This document shows, piece after piece, positions 9,945 through 19,125 of a DNA stretch of 64,000 nucleotides (positions are counted from its first letter, which is position 1; every line of letters starts with the position of its first letter). The stretch spans positions 1 through 64,000 of the forward strand of contig NZ_BAWJ01000014.1 in NCBI RefSeq assembly GCF_000586475.1. Reading direction: 5' to 3'. The DNA is from Psychrobacter sp. JCM 18903. GTDB lineage: Bacteria > Pseudomonadota > Gammaproteobacteria > Pseudomonadales > Moraxellaceae. The position numbers and the translations under genes are program-made. The notes under the pieces were generated by a model. The model was not told where the DNA came from. It ran no database searches and worked only from the letters and a program-made list of their open reading frames with translations.

Positions 9945-11140
9945 TCAGTCTTTCAAGACGTCTGCCATGGCATTGGCCACATAGTCGATGTTGCTGGTGT
10001 TCAGTCCAGCCACACACATACGTGAGTTGGAAACCATGTAAATGCCAAACTCGCTTTGTAAGCGTTCGACTTGCTCAGGCGTCAGACCAGTAAAGCTAAA
10101 CATGCCGTTTTGACGGGTAATATAGTCAAAGTTGCGGTTCGGGATTTTGGCCTCTAACACTGATCTTAGCTGTAAACGCATGGCTTTGATACGGTCACGC
10201 ATCGCATAAACTTCGCCAACCCATTGCTTATGTAGTGCTTCGTCGTTCATAACGATATCGACCACACGACCACCATGTGATGGCGGGCTTGAGTAAATAC
10301 GGCGTACGGTAGCATTCAGCTGACCGAAGACGCGCTCTGTCTCGTCAACCGTTGGACAAACAACTGATAGACCGCCGACACGCTCACCATATAGCGATAA
10401 GTTTTTAGAGAATGAGTTGCTGACAAACAATGGCAAGCCCATATCGACAGCTTTACGAATCGCATAAGCATCGCTGTCCATGTTTTCGCCAAAGCCTTGG
10501 TAGGCAATATCCATAAATGGAATCAGTTCGCGCGCTTGAACGACGTTCAGCACGGTATCCCATTGCTCACGGTCAAATCTAGACCTGTTGGATTGTGGCA
10601 ACAAGGATGCAGCAAGATCACATCATTTTTGTTCAACGTCTCAAAAAACGCAATCATTTCATCGAACTTGATGCTGCTGTTGGCTTTGTCGTAGTACGGG
10701 TATTTACCCACTTCGACATCAGAGCCTTCAAAAATAGCAATGTGGTTGCCCCATGTTGGATCACTCACATAGCATTTAGATTGTGGGAACCATTCATGGA
10801 TGAACTCAGCGCCGACTTTTAACGCGCCAGAACCGCCAATCGTAGCGATAGTGGCGACCAAACCATCTTTTAAAATCTGTGCGTCTTTACCGAACAGTAA
10901 TTCCTGACAGCCTTTACGATGTCCTGGTAAGCCTGCCATCGGTAGATATGGACGCGGCGCAATAGGATCGGCAATGCGTTCTTCGGCTGTTTTTACACAG
11001 TCAAGTACAGGCAATACACCATTTTCATCATAATAAATACCAATGCCTAAATTGACCTTTTTAGGATTGTTATCTGCTGTATATTTTTCCATCAGCCCTA
11101 GAATTGGATCACCAGCGTAATAGTCGATACGTTCAAACAT
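9945..11140 (-). CDS. tyrB: Aromatic amino acid aminotransferase (class I, PLP-dependent), one frameshift
   Basis: The enzyme transaminates tyrosine (and phenylalanine or aspartate) with 2-oxoglutarate, giving 4-hydroxyphenylpyruvate for Hpd. The reconstructed length is about 398 residues, as expected. Visible family sequence includes the N-terminal [19 protein letters not shown], the NPTGLDLT segment, [19 protein letters not shown], and the PLP lysine motif [19 protein letters not shown]. The C-terminal substrate arginine lies in [10 protein letters not shown]. Near 10572 one base is missing ([13 protein letters not shown]). AAGGA lies upstream of ATG 11140. Placement in a phh-hpd-fah cluster supports tyrosine over aspartate specificity; the sequence alone does not separate TyrB from AspC. 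Confidence 0.87.
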
Positions 11141-11305
11141 GTTGTTTCCTTATGAAATATAAATCAAGCCGCCAAAAATCATAGAGCAAATTGACGGTTA
11201 ACTCAATATGAGATTCAATTATCTTGCATAATTAATAAAATAGTTGATTGCGACCATTGTGTTTCAAGGCTCTTTAAGCACCGATCATGTCTGTATCAGC
11301 GATAC

Positions 11306-12234
11306 TTAAGTATGCTGTAAGTCATTAAAATGACTGGAAAAATAGCTCTGCAAGAAGCCTTTAAAAGCAATGGTAGCAGGCGATAACGCACGAGAAGAAC
11401 GCTGATAGATAAAAAACTGCCGCATTTTAACGGGTTGTGCCAGCGGCTCATTTGTAAACCATTGGCGCTAACCCAGTCAATGACTTCGGGCATATAGGGC
11501 AAACATAAGGTAATGCCGAAGCCTTGACGGGTCATCTCAAGCGCGGTGGACATAAAATTGACCTTGTAACGCGCCTGTTGAATATGACTGGCGATACGGT
11601 CGTCCAATTCGGCTGTCACTTGTTCAATGAAAGGACCTTGCAGCGTGATGAGCGGAATGTCTAATAAATCCTGCCACATTATTTCATATTTTTGTGCCAG
11701 CGCATGGTTGTCAGGCATCACCACACAAAATGGCAGCTGATATAACAAATCAGCATTGATGTCGTCCTCAGCCTCCATAAAACCAAGCTCAGTACCGACA
11801 CCCAAATCTACTTCAATGTCCTGAATATGTCTGAGTAAGTTTTCTGCCGAACAATCTAATAACGACACGCCAATCTCGGGATGTTGTTTGGAAAACTGGG
11901 CGATGACCGCTGGCATAGAGGAGGCGGCAAACTGCGAAACAGCAAGCCGTACTTGACCCTGCGCCAAGCTTGTTAAGCTGCTCGCCTCATTTTCAAACAG
12001 CTGCATCTCATTCAAGATACGCCGTGCTTGCGGCAATAAATGACGTCCTACTACCGACAAAGACAGCTGGCGGGTAGTACGGTCGAACAGCACAATGCCA
12101 AGGCTGGACTCTAGCTCCTTAATCAAGCCGCTAACGGCAGATTGGGTCAAATGCATCTGATCGCTGGCACGGGTAAAACTGCCATTGTCAGCGACTTGAA
12201 TGAAAGCGGTTAATTGGCGAATGCTGATATTCAT
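11306..12234 (-). CDS. LysR-family transcriptional regulator, one frameshift
   Basis: I use ATG 12234 (MNISIRQLTAFIQVADNGSF), which begins directly at the winged helix; an upstream in-frame start at 12267 would add 11 atypical residues. The helix-turn-helix is SFTRASDQMHLTQSAVSGLIKELE. The effector domain follows (GQVRLAVSQFAAS, DLGVGTELGFMEAED). Near 11450 one base is missing; restoring it replaces an atypical tail with EPLAQPVKMRQFFIYQRSS, a normal LysR C-terminus, ending at TAA 11306. It is divergent from hpd and shares a 145-base intergenic region with it, so hpd control is likely by the usual LysR arrangement. Confidence 0.85.
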
Positions 12235-12266
12235 AAGTAAACCTGATAAATAAATCATAAAAAACA

Positions 12267-12290
12267 ATTAGTCTTATAAATAAACCTAAT
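12267..12290. promoter_or_regulatory. Dyad in the lysR-hpd intergenic region, candidate LysR operator
   Basis: ATTAGTCTTAT-AA-ATAAACCTAAT is a 24-base dyad whose 11-base arms match at nine positions. It lies between the divergent lysR (start 12234) and hpd (start 12380) genes, where LysR-type regulators normally bind. Confidence 0.5.
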
Positions 12291-12379
12291 CTAATATAAA
12301 TACATCGTCAATAAGAATTATTGATTGAAGACATTTTTTATCGCATTTTTACCACCAATTGAAATTAAGGATGATTACA

Positions 12380-13480
12380 ATGGCAGATTTATTTGACAAC
12401 CCAATGAGCCTGAATGGGTTTGATTTTGTTGAATTCGCCTCACCTCAACCGGATGCGGTCGACGCATTGTTCAAACAGCTTGGCTTTGCCCATGTCGCCA
12501 ACCATCGCTCAAAAGATGTGGCGCTATACCGTCAAGGTGACATCAATCTTATTCTAAATCGTGAACCAAAAAGCGAAGCCAGCTATTTCGTTGAAGAGCA
12601 TGGTGCTGGCGCTTGTAGCATGGGCTTTCGTGTGCAGAATTCCAAAAAAGCTTATGAGCGTGCCATCGAAATGGGCGCGCAGCCAGTAGACGTACCCACT
12701 GGTGTGATGGAGCTGCGCCTGCCTGCTATCAAGGGTATCGGTGGCTCACTGATTTATCTCATCGATCGTTATAAAGATGGTGAGTCTATTTATGACGTCG
12801 ATTTTGAATTTTTTGCTGATGTAGACCGTCGTCCTGTTGGGCATGGTTTTAAAGTTATCGACCATTTAACCCATAACGTCTACCGTGGTCGTATGGCCTA
12901 TTGGGCAAACTTTTATGAGCGCATCTTTAATTTCCGCGAAATCCGCTTTTTTGACATCAAAGGTGAATATACGGGTTTGACCAGTAAAGCCATGACAGCG
13001 CCTGATGGCAAAATCCGTATTCCATTGAACGAAGAGTCAAAGCAGGGCGGCGGTCAAATTGAAGAATACTTGATGCACTTCAACGGTGAAGGTATTCAGC
13101 ACATTGCTTTAGCCAGCGATGATTTGTTTGCCAGCATTGATAAATTAAAAGCAGCGGGTATCCCGCTTATGACCGCTCCAACCGCGACTTACTATGAAAT
13201 GCTGAGTGAGCGTCTACCAAATCATGGCGAAAATGTCTCTGAGCTACAGATGCGCGGTATCTTGTTAGATGGCACCACTGAAGGCGGAACACCGCGTCTG
13301 CTGCTACAAATTTTCTCTGAAACTATCTTAGGTAGCCCTGTTTTCTTCGAGTTTATCCAGCGTAAAGGTGATTACGAAGATGGCTTTGGCGAAGGTAATT
13401 TCAAAGCCCTATTTGAATCCATCGAGCGCGATCAAGTCCGTCGTGGCACGGTTGGTCAGCCAGAAACTGAAACACCGTAA
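12380..13480 (+). CDS. hpd: 4-hydroxyphenylpyruvate dioxygenase
   Basis: Hpd converts 4-hydroxyphenylpyruvate to homogentisate with oxygen and Fe(II). Start is ATG 12380 ([19 protein letters not shown]) with AAGGA eight bases before it; an upstream TTG at 12359 would only add seven residues. Length is 366 residues. It has two VOC-type halves; the C-terminal half holds the iron ligands His162 (in [10 protein letters not shown]), His241 (in GIQHIALAS) and Glu324 (in FFEFIQRKG), within two positions of the Pseudomonas enzyme numbering. The C-terminal gating helix ([18 protein letters not shown]) is complete. It is intact and divergent from the LysR gene. Confidence 0.96.
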   Translation: MADLFDNPMSLNGFDFVEFASPQPDAVDALFKQLGFAHVANHRSKDVALYRQGDINLILNREPKSEASYFVEEHGAGACSMGFRVQNSKKAYERAIEMGAQPVDVPTGVMELRLPAIKGIGGSLIYLIDRYKDGESIYDVDFEFFADVDRRPVGHGFKVIDHLTHNVYRGRMAYWANFYERIFNFREIRFFDIKGEYTGLTSKAMTAPDGKIRIPLNEESKQGGGQIEEYLMHFNGEGIQHIALASDDLFASIDKLKAAGIPLMTAPTATYYEMLSERLPNHGENVSELQMRGILLDGTTEGGTPRLLLQIFSETILGSPVFFEFIQRKGDYEDGFGEGNFKALFESIERDQVRRGTVGQPETETP

Positions 13481-13668
13481 GCGCCTCTACATTTAGGGAA
13501 AAATCCATAAAATAAACGGGCAGGGCAAAAGGAGTTTGTCTTGTCCCTAATAACCACTGCGCTCTGTAATACCATGTGTTCAATGCGATGACTGAGCTAT
13601 GATTCAGTCATGATTGAAAACGACTAGCAAAAATTCAGAGCGCTAATGGCAATAAAAGGAATACAGGC

Positions 13669-14622
13669 ATGGAACGCCTACCACATACGAATTCTGTTAA
13701 TAAAGCTATCGGTGCCAACAGCGTTGCTTGCAAAACGCTAGGCACTGATGCCAGTCACGATGATTCTGCTCATAAAAAGCAGGATTCTATGCCTAAAAAA
13801 CAACCTTACGTGTCGCATCAGCCAGATAGCCATGGTCATATTCATTATAGTGATGATGAAAATGGTATGTGGCAGGCATTACTTGAGCGTCAAGCCGAGC
13901 AAATACCCAATCGCGCCTGCCCAGCCTATCTAGACGGTTTAAAAAAACTGAATTTGCCCGCTACGCGTATTCCGCAGCTGCAAGATATTGATGCAGTATT
14001 GCAAGCCACGACTGGCTGGCAAACTGCCGCTGTCCCTGCATTAATCAGTTTTGGTAAGTTTTTTAAATTGCTTGCCAATAAATCCTTTCCGGTGGCAACT
14101 TTTATCCGTCGATTTGATGATATGGACTATATCGAAGAGCCTGATATTTTTCATGAAATCGTTGGACATTGTCCGCTTTTGACCCATCCTGCCTTTGCGA
14201 CGTTCAATGAAACTTATGGCAAGCTGGGTCTTAATGCCACTAAAGAAGAACGGTGGTTTTTGGCACGGCTCTATTGGTTTACCATCGAGTTTGGCTTGGT
14301 GGGACAAAATCAGAGCAGTCGCCGAATCTATGGCGGTGGCATTTTAAGCTCACCGTCTGAGACGGTTTATGCACTCAATGCTGGTTCTGAGCAGCAATCA
14401 GAACCTCAGCATCAACCGCAAAATCAACCAGAGCACCGAGCGTTTGACTTGCTTGATGTGTTACGTACCCCTTATCGTATCGATCATATCCAGCCGATTT
14501 ATTATGTCATTGATGATTTGGATACATTATTTGATATCGTCAATAGCGATATCATGGGAATGGTCAAACAAGCCATGTCGCTAGGATTGTTTGAGCCTAG
14601 TTATGCATTAAAAAACGCCTAA
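13669..14622 (+). CDS. phhA: Phenylalanine 4-monooxygenase
   Basis: This pterin-dependent non-heme iron enzyme makes tyrosine from phenylalanine. Iron ligands are His162 and His167 (DIFHEIVGHCP) and Glu207 (YWFTIEFGLV). The substrate and pterin site sequences RRIYGGGILSSPSE and ALISFGKFFKLLANKSFPV are present. At 317 residues it carries an N-terminal extension of about 40 residues compared with short bacterial enzymes; ATG 13789 (MPKKQPYVSHQP) is an alternative start, but AAAAGGA lies directly before 13669. A low-complexity Gln/Glu/Pro stretch (about residues 243-258) interrupts the C-terminal region. It is followed by phhB, its cofactor-recycling partner. Confidence 0.95.
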   Translation: MERLPHTNSVNKAIGANSVACKTLGTDASHDDSAHKKQDSMPKKQPYVSHQPDSHGHIHYSDDENGMWQALLERQAEQIPNRACPAYLDGLKKLNLPATRIPQLQDIDAVLQATTGWQTAAVPALISFGKFFKLLANKSFPVATFIRRFDDMDYIEEPDIFHEIVGHCPLLTHPAFATFNETYGKLGLNATKEERWFLARLYWFTIEFGLVGQNQSSRRIYGGGILSSPSETVYALNAGSEQQSEPQHQPQNQPEHRAFDLLDVLRTPYRIDHIQPIYYVIDDLDTLFDIVNSDIMGMVKQAMSLGLFEPSYALKNA

Positions 14623-14748
14623 TGCATGGTTAAGAAACACGGCATCATTTGAATGATGTAGCCGTAAATGACAGCGTCAACATGGACGTAACTGTATTAA
14701 ACGTAACAGTATTAAAAAAATGAATAGTTAACATAAAAGGACATTATA

Positions 14749-15090
14749 ATGACGATATTATCACAAGCCAGCTGTGAGGCCTGCCGCATTGGCGCGCCAA
14801 CGGTCAGCGACATCGAAGCACAAGAGCTATTACAGCAAATTCCAGATTGGTCATTGATCGAGGTTGATGGCATTAAGCAATTACAACGTCAATATAAATT
14901 CAAAAACTTCGTCAAGGCGATGGAGTTTGCCAATCAATTAGCAGACATCGCCGAAGCAGAAGGGCATCATCCTGGCATATTGGTAGAGTGGGGCAAGGTG
15001 ACGGTTACGTGGTGGTCACACAGCATTAAAGGTCTGCATCGCAATGATTTTGTCATGGCAGCTAAGACCGATAGTCTGCTGGATCAATAA
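14749..15090 (+). CDS. phhB: Pterin-4a-carbinolamine dehydratase
   Basis: PhhB regenerates the pterin cofactor after each PhhA turnover by dehydrating the 4a-carbinolamine. The 113-residue protein shows the family motif [19 protein letters not shown], with the two adjacent catalytic histidines, then [25 protein letters not shown] precedes the ATG. It lies 126 bases downstream of phhA in the same direction. Confidence 0.95.
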   Translation: MTILSQASCEACRIGAPTVSDIEAQELLQQIPDWSLIEVDGIKQLQRQYKFKNFVKAMEFANQLADIAEAEGHHPGILVEWGKVTVTWWSHSIKGLHRNDFVMAAKTDSLLDQ

Positions 15091-15182
15091 TGAGGGTAGC
15101 AATCGCTATTGCAACTCATTAAACTTGTCCGACTCAAAGCCAACCCTAACGCCAGATTTGACTGGCAAGCTAAGGATGTGTG

Positions 15183-16569
15183 ATGCCTCCAAAAATATTA
15201 ACCCAAATTTCACCTCAACTGGCATTTATGATTTCTGCCATTGTCATCGCTATTATGGGCGTTACCATGATAGGTTTTGGCTGGGTACCGCATTTATCAT
15301 TGATACTCGCTATTTGTGTCTTGCTAGGCATTGGTTTGTTTAAAGGCTTGACCTTTGATGACATGCAAGCGCAAATGGCATCGGGTGTCATGCGTGGTAT
15401 CGGTGCGATCTATCTATTCTTCTTTATTGGTTTGATGGTCGCCGCTTTAATGATGTCTGGTGCTATTCCAACGCTGATGTATTTTGGTTTTCAGTTGATT
15501 TCACCAGAGTATTATTACATTTCAGCCTTTGTATTGACCTCTATTATTGGTATTGCCTTGGGCAGTAGTTTGACCACCGCGGCGACATTGGGTGTGGCTT
15601 TTATTGGTATGAGTAATGCCTTTGATGCCAACGTGGCGATTGCGGCTGGTGCGGTGGTCTCAGGGGCGTTTTTCGGTGATAAAATGTCGCCGTTATCAGA
15701 CACCTGTACCATTGCTTCATCGGTGGTGGGTATTGATTTGTTTGAGCATATTCGCAATATGATGTATACCACGGTACCAGCGTGGATACTCACGGTCATT
15801 ATTTTTTGGTTTTTCTCTGGCAGACCGCAGGCTCTGACTTGAGTCAAGTAACCGTATTGCAAGGTCAGTTGATTGAAAGTGGCTTGGTACATGGTTATGC
15901 GGTATTGCCATTTGTGGTACTGGTTGGGTTGGCGGTTTTTCGTGTCAATGCCATTTATACGATTATCTGTACCATTGTGGCAGCATTGATTATTACTTAT
16001 TTGCACAGCTCGCCGAGCTTTGGACAATTAGGCGGCTATTTATTTGCAGGCTATGCACCGCTGAATCGTTAGAGCTGGGTGAAGTCGGTGGTATGCTATC
16101 GCGCGGCGGTGTGCAGAGTATGTTCTTCACTCAAGCGATTGTGATATTGGCACTCAGTCTTGGTGGCTTGCTCACAGCATTGGGTATTTTGCCAGCACTG
16201 TTATCAGGGATTAAAGACACATTAACCACATCAGGACGCGCCATATTTGCCGCTGCCATGTCTGCTCTGAGTATTAACGTGCTTATTGGCGAGCAGTATT
16301 TGAGTATTTTATTATCTGGTACTGCCTTTCGTCCGACGTTTGAGCGTTTGAATTTACATCCTAAGAATCTGTCTCGTACCATTGAAGATGCAGGTACGGT
16401 CATCAATCCTCTAGTGCCTTGGAGTGTGTGCGGCGTGTTTATCAGCCAAGCATTAGGCGTGCCCGTGCTTGATTATCTGCCTTATGCGTTCTTCTGTTAT
16501 TTATCGCTACTACTAACGATATTGTTTGGTTTTACGGGAATTACCATCAGCAGACTCAAGAGTCAGTGA
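15183..16569 (+). CDS. nhaC: NhaC-family Na+/H+ antiporter-type membrane carrier, two frameshifts
   Basis: The reconstructed protein of about 462 residues has some ten hydrophobic membrane segments and NhaC-family sequences such as AAGAVVSGAFFGDKMSPLSDT and EDAGTVINPLVPWSVCGVF. ATG 15183 has TAAGGA upstream. Frames break near 15819 (FS-WQTAGSDLSQV) and near 16060 (GYAP-AESLELGEVGG); one base is missing at each. NhaC-family members exchange sodium for protons, and some relatives move organic substrates by sodium exchange. Its place directly after phhB suggests a role in aromatic amino acid uptake or ion balance, but the substrate cannot be read from sequence. Confidence 0.8.
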
Positions 16570-16607
16570 CCCGAAAAACTTTTGTCTTTAAATTCTGCAT
16601 TAAAACG

Positions 16608-16652
16608 CTAGGGCTTGTGTCTTCTAAGACAACATAACAAGCCCTAGTTTTT
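16608..16652 (+). terminator. Rho-independent terminator after the carrier gene
   Basis: CTAGGGCTTGT (16608-16618) and ACAAGCCCTAG (16637-16647) are perfect inverted copies, followed by TTTTTAT. It closes the phhA-phhB-nhaC unit. Confidence 0.75.
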
Positions 16653-17100
16653 ATTTATACCCTTGCAATAATTTCAGACAAGCTGATAGGTGTTGAGTAC
16701 GATATACCAGATTTGCAGCTCGCTAAGTTGAGTAGTACGTGCTGTACAGGGGAGTAAAAACGTTTGTTCAAGAGAGTGAGCAGACGTTTTTTTGTGTCTT
16801 TCAATAATACTTGTACAATCATCGTTTCGGCATAGATAGCCGTTACTGACGTTGGTATTTGACAGCTCTTCGGTGGTTAAAGAAATAAAAGAGACTAAAA
16901 ACCCAATCAGCTTATCTCAACTTATTGAAGTGTTCTTCATTGATATGAGTAATGGTTTGTGCGAGTTCAAAAATGATAAAGGGGATAAAGCAGTCCGCTT
17001 GTATTTAAGGGTTACGTGTCACAGATAAAAGAAAATCGGTCGTATAGATACTTACAAGTAACAGCGAGCGGGAACAAAAAGAATAATATTTTAAGTTAAT
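16653..17100. other. Intergenic region with a second hairpin and a short open stretch
   Basis: A second terminator-like hairpin lies at 16756-16793: AAAAACGTTTGTTC pairs, with G-T pairs, to GAGCAGACGTTTTTT and ends in seven T residues, yet no gene precedes it after the first terminator. Downstream, the frame from about 16852 to the TAA at 17026 stays open for 58 codons but lacks an early ATG. I recognise no protein in it. A small RNA or a decayed gene would explain the pair of signals. Confidence 0.3.
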
Positions 17101-17119
17101 GATAATTGTTTTTATTATC
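17101..17119. promoter_or_regulatory. Fur box upstream of fhuC
   Basis: GATAATTGTTTTTATTATC matches the 19-base Fur consensus at 14 positions, with both six-base arms (GATAAT and ATTATC) perfect. It lies 60 bases before the fhuC start, as expected for iron-repressed transcription. Confidence 0.75.
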
Positions 17120-17178
17120 GTTTACGAGTAAAATCGGTTTTTATTGGCTGTCCAATATAAATACAACGATTTAAATTA

Positions 17179-17958
17179 ATGATGAGTACAGATATGTTAC
17201 GTGCAAACCAATTGACCATCAGTCGCCAAGGTAATACCTTACTAGACAATGTAAGCTGTGAGATTGATAGCAACCAATTGGTCGCTTTGGTTGGACATAA
17301 TGGTTCAGGAAAATCGACTTTAATCAAAGCGCTGGCAGGCGAGATGATAAGTAATGGCGGTAGTATCAGCTTGGATGAGCGCCGTATCAGTGATTACAGT
17401 AGCAAAGCGCTGGCGCGACAAATGGCATATTTGCCACAGCAACTACCAGAAGCCGCTGGGTTTTCAGTACGTGAGCTGGTCATGTTAGGACGTTATCCGC
17501 ATCAAAAATGGCTGCAAAAGCCCAACCAAATAGACAAAGATAAAGTAATAGAAGCCATGCGCATCACCCAAACAGAGGCGTTCGCTGACCGCATTACGGC
17601 CACGCTTTCAGGTGGCGAGCGCGCTCGCGTTTGGCTTGCTATGTGTCTGGCACAAGACACCAGATATTTATTACTTGATGAGCCATTAGCCGCGCTTGAT
17701 ATGCACTATCAGCTTGAAGTTATCCAGCTTATACGTCGTTTGGTGGATGAGCAGGGCTTGAGTGTGGTTATTATTTTGCATGATATTAATTTGGCCGCGC
17801 AGTATGCGGATCGAGTTATCGCCTTAAAAAACGGCTGTATTTGCCATAACGGTGATATCGGCAGCACCATGCAACCGACAGTATTGCACAAGATTTTTAA
17901 CGTCGATATGCAGCTGCTTAGTCATCCTACAACGGGGCAGCCAGTCGCTGTTGCCTAA
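17179..17958 (+). CDS. fhuC: Ferric-hydroxamate ABC transporter ATP-binding protein
   Basis: FhuC powers import of ferric hydroxamate siderophores across the inner membrane. The 259-residue protein shows Walker A GHNGSGKST, the family's GFSVRELVMLGRYPHQKW stretch, signature LSGGERARVWLAM, Walker B YLLLDEP and switch LHDIN. The start may be the first or second ATG (17179 or 17182). A Fur box precedes it, and fhuD and fhuB follow in the same direction. The double-length permease downstream favours FhuC over FepC or HmuV. Confidence 0.88.
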   Translation: MMSTDMLRANQLTISRQGNTLLDNVSCEIDSNQLVALVGHNGSGKSTLIKALAGEMISNGGSISLDERRISDYSSKALARQMAYLPQQLPEAAGFSVRELVMLGRYPHQKWLQKPNQIDKDKVIEAMRITQTEAFADRITATLSGGERARVWLAMCLAQDTRYLLLDEPLAALDMHYQLEVIQLIRRLVDEQGLSVVIILHDINLAAQYADRVIALKNGCICHNGDIGSTMQPTVLHKIFNVDMQLLSHPTTGQPVAVA

Positions 17959-18048
17959 TAGGGCATATCATAAATCTGAACGAAAATGAATAAGTAGGCT
18001 AAAAATGGTTAAATTTCTATAACCATTTTTAAAATGAGGCATGCCCTA
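17959..18048. repeat. Intergenic inverted-repeat element with internal hairpin
   Basis: The ends TAGGGCAT and ATGCCCTA are inverted copies, and an internal stem (AAAATGGTTA, AACCATTTTT) gives a second hairpin. The end sequence resembles the elements at 7599 and 4671. It fills the gap between fhuC and fhuD and might weaken transcription between them. Confidence 0.5.
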
Positions 18049-18105
18049 GTATTTGCCTCATCTTTTTCATTTATTTTCTCTTATTCGCGCAAAAGATAGG
18101 CCGCC

Positions 18106-19125
18106 ATGTTTCCTGCTCTTTATAAATCTCTGTTCTCTTTAATAGCCATAAAATCTTTCATAAAACCTTGTATAAAAGCTGGCTCAAATCTCACTATCAG
18201 TAAATATAAGTGTTTGCCGCTCATAGCAAGCTTAACACTGACCACTATGCTGACGGCCTGTCACCAACCAATAACGGCACAAAAAGACGCTCAAGTGGGC
18301 AATACAGATAACGCTAACATCAATATAGTCTCACCTGATTGGGGCAATGCGGCAACCTTGACCGCCATGGGTTACCCCCCGATAGCTACGGGTGATGTGA
18401 GGGTGTGGGACAGATGGGTAGGTACGCCTGAACTGCCAACCTCAATCATTGATTTGGGCATTCGCTATCAGCCTAATGCGGAATTGGTTGCCCAATTGCC
18501 TGTCGATTTGGTCATCGATAACTTTTTTTATGAGCATGCCCGCAATCTCTATGGAGATGTGCCCTCTGAGTCGGTCATGTTCGCCGCTAAAGGTGATACT
18601 GCAACTTGGGCAGATTATACTGAGCCGACTCGTCAGTTGGGACAGCTAATTGATGAACCAGCCTTGGCTGAAAGCTATATTACAAAAAAGTCAGACAGAT
18701 ATCAAACTGGCAAGTGAGCGTCTGCAGCAGCGCTATCCAAAAGTAAAGAGATTTGCCGTTGTACAGTTTGCTGATGCCAATAACATGCGCATGTATGTCA
18801 AAAATAGTTTGTTTCAGCCGTGCTAAAAGAGATGGGCAAAGGGCTTGATGTATTGGGCAAAGGCAATCAATGGGGGTTTGTCCCCATTCGAATGGGCGAC
18901 TTGGCTCAATTGGATAATGAGACCTGCCTATTAATCATCGATCCTTTAAGTCCGATAACCCGAGCTGAGATTAAAGACAGTTTGGTTTGGCAGCGTCTAG
19001 GCTATGGCGACGAGCGCTGCGTGGGTGAGCTGCCACCCATATGGATTTATGGTGGCATGTCGTCACTGGTCGGCTTGGCAAATAATTTATCAACAGTGAC
19101 ATTAAAAGGTGGGGCAGCATCATGA
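18106..19125 (+). CDS. fhuD: Ferric-hydroxamate substrate-binding lipoprotein, two frameshifts
   Basis: The protein has a lipobox (MLTACHQ, Cys near residue 49) after a rather long N-terminal extension and a FhuD-type binding domain (VRVWDRWVGTPELPTSIIDLG, PDLVIDN-type strand, PPIWIYGGMSSLVGLAN). It should capture ferric hydroxamates in the periplasm and hand them to FhuB. Frames break near 18690 (in an A run: TKK-SQTDIKLASERL) and near 18820 (SLFQP-VLKEMGKG). The last bases overlap the fhuB start as ATGA, implying translational coupling. The unusual length upstream of the lipobox suggests that a later start is possible. Confidence 0.8.

Noticed and set aside
15183..16569. Three separate small membrane proteins
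   Set aside because: One added base at each junction restores a single NhaC-family protein of normal length.
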